NCBI GenBank assembly: GCA_016709545.1
Contig: JADJMO010000013.1
Span: forward strand, 248,001 to 312,000
Source of the DNA: Myxococcales bacterium
GTDB lineage: Bacteria; Myxococcota_A; Polyangia; Polyangiales; JADJMO01
Direction: 5' to 3'
Length of the DNA stretch: 64,000 bases
Position numbers and translations under genes: made by a program
Shown here: positions 40,616 through 50,865 of the stretch, piece by piece
Position numbering within the stretch: position 1 is the first letter of the stretch
How the letters are laid out: every line of letters starts with the position of its first letter
Notes under the pieces: model-generated
Databases searched by the model: none
What the model saw: the letters and a program-made list of their open reading frames with translations, nothing else
What the model was told of the DNA's origin: nothing

Positions 40616-40738
40616 GGTAGGCCCCGCTCAGCAACCGACGTGCCGCACTCGGAAAGGCTTTCCGGGAAGTCCGGAGGGGTTGCAGGAGCTGCGGCGCAGC
40701 GCAACGGGTGCGCGCGCGTGGAAGGACCTGCGCCTAGA

Positions 40739-41410
40739 TCAGAGGCACTTCACCGGCTTCGGGAGGAAGCCCTTGATCGTGTCGCTGATGCACGCCGTCG
40801 TCGTGGTGCCACCACCCGAGAGCTCGCAGCAGTTCGGGTAGCCCGCCTCGCCCTTGCAGTCGTCGGCCTTGGCGCAGAGCCGGACGGTGGCCTTGCCGGG
40901 GCAGCCGAACGGGATGGCCGTCTTGCAGGTCGAGGAGCACGAAGCGCCACCGCTCTTGAAGGAGCAGGCCGTACCAGCGCCGATCAGGTCGACGGTCCCA
41001 CAACACACGCCGCCCGAGCAGTCGCTCGGTGCCGTGCACGCGAGCGCGATGCCGCCGTCCGAGCAGGTCTTCGCACAGCTGTACGTGATGCTCGTGCCCG
41101 ACCCCGTCGCGCAGCAGATGTCGCCGCCGGTGCAGACCGCGGTGCCACACTTGATCGCCGCGTCCGTCGAGACCGTGCCCGTGTCCGTCGGCGCGACGCC
41201 GGTGTCCGTCGGGGTCGCGCCCGTGTCGACCACCGTGCCGTCGGTCGGCGTCGTCGAGTCGGTCGTGGCGCCGTCGGCCGGGCCGCCGGTGTCGACCACG
41301 CTCCCGTCCGCGCCGCCCTCCGTGCCCGTCTCGTCGGTCGGCCCGGCGAACTCGGTCGTCGAACCACCACAACCCACCAGCACGAGCGAAGCGAGGACGA
41401 GTGCGCGCAT
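40739..41410 (-). CDS. Cys-rich lipoprotein with Asp/Thr linker
   Basis: 223 residues. Signal MRALVLASLVLVGCGG with a lipobox, a long Thr/Asp/Gly linker (PTDTGVAPTDTG repeats), then a domain with about 16 cysteines, including CCATG, CCGTV and CCELS. Probably a disulfide-rich surface protein of a type common in myxobacteria. No function known. Confidence 0.75.
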   Translation of the reverse strand: MRALVLASLVLVGCGGSTTEFAGPTDETGTEGGADGSVVDTGGPADGATTDSTTPTDGTVVDTGATPTDTGVAPTDTGTVSTDAAIKCGTAVCTGGDICCATGSGTSITYSCAKTCSDGGIALACTAPSDCSGGVCCGTVDLIGAGTACSFKSGGASCSSTCKTAIPFGCPGKATVRLCAKADDCKGEAGYPNCCELSGGGTTTTACISDTIKGFLPKPVKCL

Positions 41411-41448
41411 GAAGCCTCCAGGAAGAAAGGTCGAAGAACCGGATGGTA

Positions 41449-43375
41449 TCATTTGCCGGGGAACGGCGGGGCCACCGCGGCCTTGCCCGCGAGCGAGGTC
41501 TGGAAGAAGCCCACGTATTGGGTGCGCGCCTCGTCCGTGAAGATCAACGAGCCGTGCTCGATGAGCTTGCCCGCGGCGTCGCGCTCGAACTGGGCGAACA
41601 CACCGGTCGCTCCGAGGGGCAGGTTCCCCGACATCGGCCCCGTCGACGTCGGCAGCCCGGGCACCTCGTGCCGCACCGGCAACACGTGGCCGAGGCCGGC
41701 GGCGCGCGCCAGGAGCTCGCTCGTCGAGTTCGGGACGATGCTGTCCTCGTTGGCCTCTTGCAGCAGCACGTCCCGCGACTTCCAGCCCACGACCCCGGGC
41801 AGCGCCTCGAGCGTCACGTAGCGGGCGTAGTTGAGCGGGTCGCCGGGATCGACCAGCGCCTGGGCCGCCGCGAAGAAGCGCAGCGGGTCGCCCGGCGGGG
41901 TGGCGGGGGGCTTCATCGCGTCGACGACGATCTTGAACGTGTTGGAGTCGCGCAGGAGCGCCATGAGCCCCGCGCCGCCCACGTTCCAGCACGCGGCGCG
42001 GATCTCGGGCGCGAGCGCCGCCGCCGTCGGCCCCATCACCGAGCCGAACGAGTGGCCGAGGTAGAGGATCTTGGTGAGGTCGAGGTCAGGCACGCCGTCG
42101 GGCGAGCCGACGGGCAGCACGTCGAGGGTGGCGAGGCTCTCCAGGTAGCGCACGAGCTCGAGCTGGTCGGACGCCATCTGGCGGAAGTTGTCGCGGGCGC
42201 GAGGGATGACGAACGTCTCCTTGCCCTTGTCCTGCGAGTCGATGCCGAAGAACCCGAGCATCGGTTCGAGCGCGGTCTTCGGCTTGCCGCCGGGCGCGCG
42301 CGACCCGTGCTCCGGCGCGTCGATGCCGATGACCGCCACGTCGAGCGCCGCGAGCCGCTGGGCGGTGCCCCACACCCCCTCTTTGTCGCCGCCGAGGCCG
42401 TGCGCGAAGATCACGACGGGGCGGGGCCCCGAGCGCTTGGCGTTCGAGAAGGCGAGCAGGTACTCGAGATCGACGGCCGCTTGCGCGATGGGCACGCCGC
42501 CCTCGACCACGAACCGACCGTCGGGCTTGGCCTTGCGATACTCCGGCGCGTTGAACTTGCCCGCGAAGCGCACGCGTCCGTCGCTGGTCGGCCCCTCGAC
42601 CACGGTGAGGTCGCCCACGCCCTTCGGTGCCGGGGCCTTGCGCCGCGCCGCCGCCAGCGCCGAGAGCTCGTCGTGCACGCTCATCGTCGTGAACACCGTG
42701 GCGAGCGTGATGCGCTCGCGCGGGAGGCCGCTCTTCGCCACCGCCGCGCGCACGCTGTCCTCGTACGCCCCCTTGGTGGTCCCGTCGAGCAGCGCCCGCG
42801 TCGCCGCGTTGGCGGCGATCGGCACGCCCGCGCGGGTCTTGATGCGGTCGGTGAGCACGAACAGGTGCCTGGCCTTCGGACGCAGCGGCGCGCCGGGCTG
42901 GAAGGTCAGCGTGTGGTCCTCGCGCGGGTAGTCGTACTCGCCGTCCGGAGGTGGTGCCGTACTTCACGAGCAGGCCCACGGTCTTGCCGGTCTCGAGGTC
43001 GAGCAGCACCGCGGGCGCGTTCGCGCCGGCGTAGGCCTCGTAGGGCACCTTCGCCGAGCTCTCGTCGATGTCGGCGGTGAACGAGACCGCGACGCCGCCC
43101 ACGGTCGAGAAGCCGTCGAGGGTCTCGAGGTCCTTGGTGGTGTTCGGATACGAGGTGAGGAGCGGGTCGACCGCGCCGCCGGAGCGCAGGTCCACGCGCA
43201 GCCCCGTGCCGGTCGTCGGGTCGGCGCGCGTGTAGCGGTCGCTCGGGAAGGGCGTGAGGCCCCCGCCCGCGATGGGCCCGTAGACCGGGGTCACGGGCGC
43301 GGGCGGCGGCGGATCGTTCGCGGACGACGAGCAGCCCACGAACCCGGCGAGCAAGAGGACGGCGAAGCGCGCCAT
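41449..43375 (-). CDS. Lipase/esterase-like lipoprotein (frame break near 42950)
   Basis: Signal MARFAVLLLAGFVGCSSS with a lipobox, then an N-terminal beta domain (PSDRYTRADPTTGTGLRVDL...) in one frame. A break near 42950 leads to a second frame carrying the alpha/beta hydrolase: FAHGLGGDKEG for the oxyanion region and LGHSFGSVMG as the nucleophile elbow. The layout (beta domain plus hydrolase) matches large bacterial lipase-like lipoproteins. The break is probably an indel. Confidence 0.72.
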
Positions 43376-43425
43376 GCCCGGAGCATCGCACGACTCTTCG
43401 CACGGGCCATGCAGAAACCCTGGCG

Positions 43426-43824
43426 TCAGGCCCCTGCAACGCGGAGCGCGGCGCCGATGACCCGGCGCACCGCGTCGGTGACCGCGTAGCGTTCGAGCTC
43501 GTCGAGCCCCACCCACACGGCCTCTGCGGCGTCGTCGCCGGCGACCAGCGCCCCGCCGCGTGGCCAGGCGACGTGGTCGTGGACCACGTAGTGGTAGCCA
43601 TCGCCCACGAGCTCGACGATCTCGACGAGCGGCCCCACCTCGACGACGAGCCCGGTCTCCTCGCGGATCTCCCGCGCGACCGCGTCGACGATGCGCTCGC
43701 CGAAGCGCACCTTGCCACCGGGAAGGCTGTAGCTGCCCGCGTTCGGCGGGGTCGCGCGGCGCACGAGCACCACCCTGCCGTCGGGTCCGACGACGACCGC
43801 AGAGGCCGCGACTCTGGGCTCCAT
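43426..43824 (-). CDS. NUDIX hydrolase
   Basis: 132 residues. The Nudix box is complete: GGKVRFGERIVDAVAREIREETGL (G-x5-E-x7-REUxEExGU). Such enzymes cleave nucleoside diphosphates linked to another group, for example oxidised nucleotides. An ATG 12 bases further upstream is an alternative start. Divergent from pgeF with less than 20 bp between starts. Confidence 0.88.
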   Translation of the reverse strand: MEPRVAASAVVVGPDGRVVLVRRATPPNAGSYSLPGGKVRFGERIVDAVAREIREETGLVVEVGPLVEIVELVGDGYHYVVHDHVAWPRGGALVAGDDAAEAVWVGLDELERYAVTDAVRRVIGAALRVAGA

Positions 43825-43842
43825 CGCGGCTAGCATCGCCGG

Positions 43843-44616
43843 ATGGCCGTCGTGCTGCAAAGCCGGCTCCTCCGCGAGCGAGGTGTCGTCCACGCATTCT
43901 CCACGCGCGAGGGCGGCGTGAGCGAGGGCCCGTTCGCGAGCCTCAACGTCGCGGTCGGCCCGGGCGACGAGCCCGCTGCGGTGGCCGAGAACCTGCGGCG
44001 CTTCTGCGCGGTGCTCGGCGTGCCGCACGTGTACCAGACGAGCCAGGTGCACGGCTCCGGGTTGCAGCTCGTGCGCGCCAGCGACGACGTGCGGGCGATG
44101 CTGCACCGCGAGGCCGACGCGCTCGCCGCGTGCGACCCGGGGGTCGCCGTCGGCGTCCGCATCGCCGACTGCGTCCCCGTGCTCGTGCACGACGCGCTCA
44201 CCGGCGAGGTCGCGGCCATCCACGCCGGCTGGCGGGGCATCGCGGGCGGCGTCGTCTCGGCGGCGATCGCGCACCTCGCGCTGCGCCCCGTCTCGACGGC
44301 GGGGATCGTCGCGGCGATCGGCCCGTGCATCGGGGTCGAGGCGTTCGAGGTCGGCGAAGAGGTGGTCGGAGCCATCGAGCTCGCGGCCCCGGATCCATCG
44401 GTCGTCCGGCGAGACCTCGGTCCCAAGCCGCACATCGATCTCCGCCGCGCGGTCCGCGCCCAGCTGCGCGCGCTCGGGCTCGCCGACGAGGCGATCGAGG
44501 ACGTCCCGGGCTGCACCTTCGCGGAGCCCACCCGCTTCTTCAGCTTCCGGCGCGACGGCGCGCGCAGCGGCCGCCTGCTCGCGGCGATCGTCAGGCCGGC
44601 GGTGCCTGGGCCGTGA
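43843..44616 (+). CDS. pgeF: PgeF/YfiH-type multicopper-like protein (purine nucleoside phosphorylase or peptidoglycan editing)
   Basis: 257 residues. Family motifs are VHAFSTREGGVSEGPF, the Cys of ADCVPVLVHD, HAGWRGIAGGVV and GPCIGVEAFEV, which hold the His/Cys metal ligands. YfiH/PgeF (DUF152) has been reported both as a peptidoglycan editing factor and as a purine nucleoside phosphorylase. Coupled (GTGA) to the next gene. Confidence 0.87.
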   Translation: MAVVLQSRLLRERGVVHAFSTREGGVSEGPFASLNVAVGPGDEPAAVAENLRRFCAVLGVPHVYQTSQVHGSGLQLVRASDDVRAMLHREADALAACDPGVAVGVRIADCVPVLVHDALTGEVAAIHAGWRGIAGGVVSAAIAHLALRPVSTAGIVAAIGPCIGVEAFEVGEEVVGAIELAAPDPSVVRRDLGPKPHIDLRRAVRAQLRALGLADEAIEDVPGCTFAEPTRFFSFRRDGARSGRLLAAIVRPAVPGP

Positions 44617-45493
44617 ACGCGCGCGTCGCAGCGCCGATCGCCATGGCGCTCGCCTGCGTCGCCGCGCCGTCGCGCGCCGACGCGACCGCCGACGCCGAGG
44701 CCGCGGTGACCAAGGCCGCCGCCGACCTCGACGCGATCGGAGCGAGCGATTGCCCCGCGCTCTGCAAGGCGCTCGCCTCGCTCGAGACCGCGACCAAGCA
44801 CCTGTGCGCCCTCGCCAAGCCGGGCGACGAGGTCGACCAGAAGCGCTGCTCGGACGCCAAGGGCAAGCTCGAAGAGGCCACCAAGAAGGTGCGCGCCAAG
44901 TGCCCGGCGTGCGCGCCGGCGCCGCCGGCCGACCTGACCAACGCGCCGACCAACCCACCCACCAATGCGCCCAACAAGCCCGCCGCGGTCGACCACGACG
45001 GTGTGAGCGACAGCCAGGCGGTCGGGGGTTGTACTTCGAGGCCACACCGGCCGTCCGCTCCACGCACGCGAGCCGACTCCCGCTGTTCGCGATCGGCTGG
45101 TCGCCGCTGCGCCTCGTCTCGCCACCGCGGCTCGTCGCTCTGTCCGTGGAGTCGGCGTTCGGCGCGCGCTTCTCGCTCCGCGTCGATGGCGCCTACGGTC
45201 GCCACGACGGGGCCGCGGCGTGGGAGGTCGGCCTGCAGCCCCGGTGGTTCTTCATTGGCACCTTCGCGAGCGGCCTGTTCCTCGGCCTCGACGCCCGCAC
45301 GACCCACGTGCCCCACGAAGGCGACGTGCTCGTGAACGGGTGGACCCTCGCGCCCGTGCTCGGCGCGCGGCTGCCGCTCGGCCGCACGTTCTTCGTCGGC
45401 GCCCACGCCGGCCCCGCGTTCGCGCTCGGCAAGGAGCCCACGCACCGCGTGGTGCCGCGCCTCGATCTCACCCTCGGCGCCTGGGTGTTCTGA
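44613..45493 (+). CDS. Exported outer-membrane-like protein (frame break near 45028)
   Basis: Signal VNARVAAPIAMALACVAAPSRA, then a helical region with Cys and Lys (CPALCKALASLETATKHLCAL), and a Pro/Asn spacer. After a break near 45028 comes a beta-rich part (GLYFEATPAVRSTH..., FFVGAHAGPAFALG) ending LTLGAWVF, as in outer-membrane beta-barrels. Function unknown; the break is probably an indel. Confidence 0.6.
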
Positions 45494-45623
45494 GCGGGGA
45501 CAAAAACAGCATCGGCCACCTGCACGGCGGCCGATGTCAGCGGCTTCCCGCCGCTGTTCTTCCCGGTGCGGCCGCCCATGGAGGCGGCCGCTGTTCACTG
45601 CGCTCGCCTCCGGCTCGCTCCGT

Positions 45624-46499
45624 TCACTTCTTCTTGTCGTCCTTCTTCTTGACCGGCTCCGGGTCCTTCTGGCCGGCCTTGTCGACCATCGTGTCCGCCT
45701 GCTTCTTCTCGACGTTCATGCGGAGCGCGGACAGCTTGTCGAGGGTGGCGATCTCCTCGTAGACGACGGCCACCGTGCGCAGGGTCATGTCCTCGCGCTT
45801 GGTGTGGTCGACGAGGCGGATCTGCGTGGTGCCGTCGCTCCACAGCAAGTGGTCGGGCACCGAGATGAGCGAGCCGTAGTAGGCCGGACTCACCGTCTTG
45901 GCGGCGATGACCTTGCCCTTGCCGTCGAAGTCCTTGCCCAGCTTCTCGATGGCGCTGTCCCAGGTCTCCCCGAGCTCGGCGTCCTTGCCGGTGAGGTGGA
46001 CGTGGTCGTAGATCTTCCAGAGCTTGTCGTTGATGAAGAACAGCTGACGCTCGCCGCCGCCCGGCCGCGCGACCTCGATGGCCGACTCGCTGTTCTTGTA
46101 GGTGTACTCGCCTGGAGCCTTGGTCTCGTAGCCGAGGCCGCCCGCGGGGCCGCCCACGCCGGTGAACGTGACCAGGGTGCCTCGGAGCGCCTTCTTCTTC
46201 TTCTCGGCGTCCTTGGTGACCTTCTCCTGGTCCTTCACGTTGTACAGCTTCTCGATCTTGGCCGCGGCCTGGGTGTCGATCTGCTTCTCGAGCTCGGTGA
46301 ACACCTTGTCGCTCGACATGCCCCACTTCCACGGCGAGGTGCGCTTCTCGACGCGCTCCTTCAACGCCGGGTTGGCCTTGAGCGGGACCTCTTTCTCCTT
46401 GGTCTCCTTCTTGGGGGGCGCCGCGACGACGCCGGACGGCACCGCCGTGAGCAAGAGACCCATGCCGACAACCAGATAGCCGAGGCGCGCGCGCATCAT
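45624..46499 (-). CDS. Exported protein, unknown function
   Basis: 291 residues with a signal peptide MMRARLGYLVVGMGLLLTAV. A Lys-rich mature protein with SPWKWGMSSDKVF and FINDKLWKIYDHVHLTG, ending in a Lys/Asp-rich tail. The second segment has the look of a repeated 'wGms.eev...' domain. Homology not recognised. Confidence 0.7.
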   Translation of the reverse strand: MMRARLGYLVVGMGLLLTAVPSGVVAAPPKKETKEKEVPLKANPALKERVEKRTSPWKWGMSSDKVFTELEKQIDTQAAAKIEKLYNVKDQEKVTKDAEKKKKALRGTLVTFTGVGGPAGGLGYETKAPGEYTYKNSESAIEVARPGGGERQLFFINDKLWKIYDHVHLTGKDAELGETWDSAIEKLGKDFDGKGKVIAAKTVSPAYYGSLISVPDHLLWSDGTTQIRLVDHTKREDMTLRTVAVVYEEIATLDKLSALRMNVEKKQADTMVDKAGQKDPEPVKKKDDKKK

Positions 46500-46619
46500 C
46501 CGTATCTCCTGTGGTGGCGGACTCTAGCGTCAGACGGCCGCGGCGTCCGCCCATTCAGCGGCGTGGCGACGCCCCGACCGAAGGCCCACCGTTCCGACGG
46601 TGGAGTTACAGCGGCCAAA

Positions 46620-46708
46620 CCCTCAGACCAGCAGACCCTCAGACCGGCAGACCCTCAGACCGGCAGACCTTCAGACCGGCAGACCTTCAGACCGGCAGCC
46701 CCTCAGAC
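46620..46708. repeat. 16-bp direct repeats
   Basis: At least five tandem copies of CAGACC(C/T)TCAGACCGG, in places with the C/T choice alternating. They lie just after the stop of the gene at 46703 and within its tail. Copy number may be assembly-sensitive. Confidence 0.75.
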
Positions 46709-47347
46709 CGGCAGCGGCAACGTGCGGTCGACGGCGGTCGGCGCCGCGGCACGGCGAGGCGCGCGCGGCTTGCTCTCCTCGCCGAAGAGCCCACCGTCGG
46801 CCGGCGGCTCCCAGTGGTTGCGCGTGGTGCCCGTCTCGTCGATCTGGAAGAACACCACGCGACGCACCTGACCGTCGTCGAAGGTCTCCACCGCCATCAT
46901 CCAGAACCACGGGGTGCGACCGGCGTCGGGGTCACCGAACAGGGCGAGCTGGCGGTCGTCGGCGACGCGCTTCTCGAGCGCCATCGACCGCACGTGCCGC
47001 AGCGGCGGCCGGAGCGCGGAGCCGCGGTACACGCGCACGGGCACGCCCTCGACGAACGTGGTGAACGAGAGACCCTCGCGCCGCACGCGGAGCCACGGGC
47101 TCTCGGACCCCTCGGCCAGCTTGCACAGCGCGTAGCAGAAACGCTCGTGCGCTCGACAGCCGAGGCCCCAGTTGGTGTCGCCCTCTTCGCGGCTCGCCTC
47201 GGCGAAGACGCGGTTGCGGGTCTCGATGGCCACCTGGGCCAGCAGGGAGAGGCGTGGCCCCTTGAGGACGGGTTCGACCTCCCAGGGCTTGTGCTCCTGG
47301 GGCCACTGGTTCCAGGCCTTCTGATCCGATGCACCCGCTGCGAGCAT
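46703..47347 (-). CDS. Hypothetical protein, 214 aa
   Basis: Starts MLAAGASDQKAWNQW (ATG; a TTG three codons upstream is possible). It is Trp-, Arg- and His-rich with FVEGVPVRVYRGSALRPPLRHV and WFWMMAVETFDDGQVRRVVFF, and a basic Pro-rich tail. Not recognised. Confidence 0.6.
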   Translation of the reverse strand: MLAAGASDQKAWNQWPQEHKPWEVEPVLKGPRLSLLAQVAIETRNRVFAEASREEGDTNWGLGCRAHERFCYALCKLAEGSESPWLRVRREGLSFTTFVEGVPVRVYRGSALRPPLRHVRSMALEKRVADDRQLALFGDPDAGRTPWFWMMAVETFDDGQVRRVVFFQIDETGTTRNHWEPPADGGLFGEESKPRAPRRAAAPTAVDRTLPLPV

Positions 47348-47457
47348 GTTCAGCAAGGATCCACGAGACCCGGCCGCCGGTCAACGAAGGAAAGGGGGTG
47401 GAGGTGGGCCGCCTCGGACATTGACGCTCCCCGATTCCCACCTACCCTCCCCGCCCC

Positions 47458-48015
47458 ATGCTGGACGACGTGCTGAAGGACCTGTCCGCCGCCATCGCCA
47501 AGGCCCACGAAGCCCTCAAGCGGGAGCTCGCCAAGCTGCGTACCGGCCGCGCCAACGCGGCGATGCTCGACTCGGTCCGCGTCGACTACTACGGCACCGC
47601 GACCCCCCTCGCCCAGATGGCGAACATCTCGGTCCCGGAGCCCCGCTTGATCACGGTCAAGCCGTGGGATCGCTCCCAGGTCAAGGCCGTCGAGAAGGCC
47701 ATCCGTGACGCCGAGCTCGGCCTCAACCCCCAGCCCGACGGTGAGATGATCCGCATCCCGATCCCGGCCCTCAACGAGGAGCGCCGCCGGGAGCTGGTGA
47801 AGGTCTCCAAGAAGTACGGCGAGGAGGCCAAGGTCGCCATCCGCAAGGCCCGCCACGACGCGCTCGATTTCCTGTCGGAGGCCGACAAGGACGGCGAGAT
47901 GCAGTCGGACGAGGTCGATCGCGGCAAGAAGAAGGTCGAGGACGTCGTCGCCGACGGGGTCAAGCACGTGGACACGATCCTCGCCCACAAGGAAAAGGAC
48001 AGCATGGAGATCTGA
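47458..48015 (+). CDS. frr: Ribosome recycling factor
   Basis: 185 residues, the normal length. MLDDVLKDLSAAIAKAHEALKRELAKLRTGRA at the start and the later RIPIPALNEERRRELVK are diagnostic. With EF-G it splits post-termination ribosomes. It stands alone between a divergent hypothetical gene and the PP2C gene. Confidence 0.96.
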   Translation: MLDDVLKDLSAAIAKAHEALKRELAKLRTGRANAAMLDSVRVDYYGTATPLAQMANISVPEPRLITVKPWDRSQVKAVEKAIRDAELGLNPQPDGEMIRIPIPALNEERRRELVKVSKKYGEEAKVAIRKARHDALDFLSEADKDGEMQSDEVDRGKKKVEDVVADGVKHVDTILAHKEKDSMEI

Positions 48016-48177
48016 GGCCGGCCTCCGCGCGCGGCGTCTCCCGGTCGAGACCCGCAAAAAGGAGCCCAGTTTGGTGCAGGTCCTCCCCTTCGAGAGCCCT
48101 GCCGCCCCGCCCCGCTTGACGAGGGGCCGCGTGCCGTGAAACCGTCACACTGTTCAGGTGGTCACCGAGGAGCATCC

Positions 48178-49002
48178 GTGGGTCTGAAGGCCATCTCTGC
48201 CGGGCTGAGTGACGTGGGTCGCCAGCGCGAGCACAACGAGGACATGTACATGCTCTTGCCGGAGCATTCGCTCTTCCTCGTCTGCGACGGGATGGGCGGG
48301 CACCGCGCAGGTGACGTCGCTTCGAAGATGGCGGTCGCCGAGGTGGCCGAGTTCTTCAAGACGGCGCAGAGCGACGACATCACCTGGCCGTTCCCCTTCG
48401 ACGCCAACAAGTCGGAGGACGAGAACAAGCTGATCTGCGGGGTCAAGCTGGCCAACCGGAGGATCTTCGACAAGGCCCTCGGCTCGCGCGAGTACCACGG
48501 GATGGGCACCACGGTCGTGGGCATCCTCTACGGCGAGAAGCGCAACCAGACCTACGTCGCCCACGTCGGTGACAGCCGCTGTTACCGCGTCCGCCACGGC
48601 GTGATCAAGCAGCTCACGCGCGACCACTCGCTCATCAACGAGTACCTCCAGGCCATGCCGGAGCTCCCGAGCGAGCAGCGCGAGAACCTCCCCAAGAACG
48701 TCATCACCCGCGCGCTCGGCATGCACGACACCGTGCAGGTCGACACCAAGGTCGACGTCCCGCACGCCGGCGACATCTACGTGCTCTGCAGCGACGGCCT
48801 CTCCGGCATGATCAGCGACCAGGAGATCGCCGAGATCGTCACCATGCACGCCAACGATCTCCAGCTCGCGGCCAAGCAGCTCGTCGACCGCGCCAACGAG
48901 CACGGCGGCGAGGACAACGTCACCGCGGTGCTCGTCAAGATCGCCGACGAGGGCGCGCTGATCCACGAGCAGTGGGGCAACGAAGCCACGCTGCCCGGCT
49001 AG
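48178..49002 (+). CDS. PP2C-type protein serine/threonine phosphatase
   Basis: 274 residues from a GTG with GAGGAG seven bases upstream. Motifs: REHNEDMYM, LVCDGMGGHRAGD, YVAHVGDSRCYRV, LTRDHSL, LCSDGLSGM and GGEDNVTAVLV, covering the metal-binding Asp set of PPM phosphatases. It reverses Ser/Thr phosphorylation, probably of Hanks-type kinase targets. Confidence 0.93.
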   Translation: MGLKAISAGLSDVGRQREHNEDMYMLLPEHSLFLVCDGMGGHRAGDVASKMAVAEVAEFFKTAQSDDITWPFPFDANKSEDENKLICGVKLANRRIFDKALGSREYHGMGTTVVGILYGEKRNQTYVAHVGDSRCYRVRHGVIKQLTRDHSLINEYLQAMPELPSEQRENLPKNVITRALGMHDTVQVDTKVDVPHAGDIYVLCSDGLSGMISDQEIAEIVTMHANDLQLAAKQLVDRANEHGGEDNVTAVLVKIADEGALIHEQWGNEATLPG

Positions 49003-49072
49003 GCTCGGCTGGCGAGGCTGCTCGGCTGAGGCTGCTGGCTGGACCGCCTTGATCGGCGGGCCGCAAGGTTCC

Positions 49073-49144
49073 GTGAGCCCGGAAGTGACGTCGCGAAGGG
49101 GCGCAGCGCCGTAGCGGCGGCACGTAGGGCGAACAAAGCAAATG
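49073..49144. repeat. Dispersed repeat, single copy
   Basis: A stretch from GTGAGCCCGGAAGTGACG through GTAGCGGCGGCACGTAGGGC to CGAACAAAGCA. The same sequence occurs three times at 60787-60988. Both sites are in 3' regions between genes. It runs up to the dapA leader. Confidence 0.85.
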
Positions 49145-49183
49145 CGGCTCGACGCCCTCACCGGGGTTGTCTACGGCGGAGCC

Positions 49184-50092
49184 ATGTCGAAGCTCGCTGG
49201 CGCCTTCACCGCCCTCGTCACTCCGTTCCGCACCGACGGCAGCGTCGACGACGCCGCCCTCGACAAGCTCGTCGACCTGCAGCTCGCGGGGGGCATCGCC
49301 GGCGTCGTGCCGTGTGGCACCACCGGCGAGTCGCCCACGCTCGACGACGAGGAGCACATCGGCGTCATCGCCAAGGTCACCCGCCGCGTGCACATGCAGG
49401 GCGGCAAGGGCAAGACCGTCGTCATCGGCGGCACCGGCTCCAACAGCACGCGCGAGGCGATCACGCTGAGCAAGAAGGCGGTCGACGTCGGCGTCGACGC
49501 GGTGATGATCGTGATGCCCTACTACAACAAGCCGACCCAGGCCGGCCTCGTCGAGCACTGCGTGGCCATCGCGCGCGCCGTCGAGAGCACCCCCGTCGTG
49601 CTCTACAACGTGCCGGGGCGCACCGCGTCCGACCTCCTCCCCGACTCGGTCGAGGCCATCACGCGCGCCGCCTCCAACGTCGTCGCGATCAAGGAGGCGA
49701 CCGGCAACATCCTGCGCGCCCAGGAGCTGCACCGCCGCCTCGGTGACCGCCTCACGGTGCTCTCCGGCGACGACGCGCTCACCCTGGGGATGATGGCGTG
49801 CGGCGCCAAGGGGGTCATCAGCGTCACCTCCAACGTGTTCCCCAAGCAGGTCCAGGAGGTGTGCGCCCTCGCGCTCGCCGGCCGCTGGGAAGAGGCGCGC
49901 CGCGCCCACTTCGCGCTCCTGCCCGTGCACGACGCCATGTTCATCGAGTCGAACCCGGGCCCCGCCAAGGCGGCGCTCGTCGACGCGGGGCTCCTCCAGG
50001 CGACCGTGCGCAGCCCGCTCGTGTTCCCGGGCGAGGCCACGCGCGCGAAGGTCCGCGAGATCGTGGGCGCCTACCGGGCGAGCGTGTCGTGA
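49184..50092 (+). CDS. dapA: 4-hydroxy-tetrahydrodipicolinate synthase
   Basis: 302 residues. Motifs: FTALVTPFRTDGSVDD, the GTTGESPTL signature, YNVPGRTASDL, and the Schiff-base Lys in NVVAIKEATGN. It condenses pyruvate with aspartate semialdehyde in lysine and diaminopimelate synthesis. Its stop overlaps the GTG of dapB, so the two are coupled. Confidence 0.96.
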   Translation: MSKLAGAFTALVTPFRTDGSVDDAALDKLVDLQLAGGIAGVVPCGTTGESPTLDDEEHIGVIAKVTRRVHMQGGKGKTVVIGGTGSNSTREAITLSKKAVDVGVDAVMIVMPYYNKPTQAGLVEHCVAIARAVESTPVVLYNVPGRTASDLLPDSVEAITRAASNVVAIKEATGNILRAQELHRRLGDRLTVLSGDDALTLGMMACGAKGVISVTSNVFPKQVQEVCALALAGRWEEARRAHFALLPVHDAMFIESNPGPAKAALVDAGLLQATVRSPLVFPGEATRAKVREIVGAYRASVS

Positions 50093-50865
50093 AGGTGCGC
50101 CAGCTGCGCGTCGCGGTGGCGGGGGCCACGGGGCGCATGGGCCGCGCCGTGATCCGCCTCGCGGCCGAGCACCACTGCACCATCGTCGGCGCGCTCGCCG
50201 CGCCGGCCGAGGCTGGCAAGGAGCTCGAGGGCCTGCGGGTGACGGCCGATCCGGCCGTCGCCATCGAGAACGCCGAGGTCGTGATCGACTTCTCGCACCC
50301 CGCGGGCGGCTTCGCGCCGCTGGCCGATGCGTGCGCGGCGCGCGCCATCCCGCTCGTCACCGGGACCACCAACCTCGGCGACCCCGAGGCCCGCGCCATC
50401 GAGGCCCTCTCGCGCGTCGCGCCGGTGCTGTCCGCGCCCAACATGAGCCTCGGCGTGCAGGTGCTCGCGGAGGTCGTCGAGATGACCGCGCGGCGCCTCG
50501 GCCTCTCGTTCGACGTCGAGATCGTCGAGACCCACCACAACCGCAAGATCGACGCCCCGAGCGGCACCGCGCGGCGCCTGTTCGAGGCCGTGCAGAACGC
50601 CATCGACGGCAACGGCGTCGCGGTCAACGGCCGCGAGGGCGACGTCGGCGCGCGCAAGAAGGGCGAGATCGGCATGCACGCCGTCCGCGGTGGCGACGTC
50701 GTGGGCGACCACACCGTGATGTTCCTCGGCCAGGGCGAGCGCATCGAGCTCACCCACAAGGCCACGAGCCGCGACCTCTTCGCGCACGGGGCGCTGCGCG
50801 CGGCGCGGTTCCTCGCCGGTCGCGCGCCGGGGCGCTACCAGATCCGCGACCTCCTCGGCGCATGA
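50089..50865 (+). CDS. dapB: 4-hydroxy-tetrahydrodipicolinate reductase
   Basis: 258 residues. N-terminal Rossmann motif VAVAGATGRMGRAV, VIDFSHP and VTGTTNLGD, then the active-site region ETHHNRKIDAPSGTA and GEIGMHAVRGGDVVGDHTVMF. It reduces the DapA product with NAD(P)H. Coupled to dapA by a GTGA overlap. Confidence 0.96.
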   Translation: MKVRQLRVAVAGATGRMGRAVIRLAAEHHCTIVGALAAPAEAGKELEGLRVTADPAVAIENAEVVIDFSHPAGGFAPLADACAARAIPLVTGTTNLGDPEARAIEALSRVAPVLSAPNMSLGVQVLAEVVEMTARRLGLSFDVEIVETHHNRKIDAPSGTARRLFEAVQNAIDGNGVAVNGREGDVGARKKGEIGMHAVRGGDVVGDHTVMFLGQGERIELTHKATSRDLFAHGALRAARFLAGRAPGRYQIRDLLGA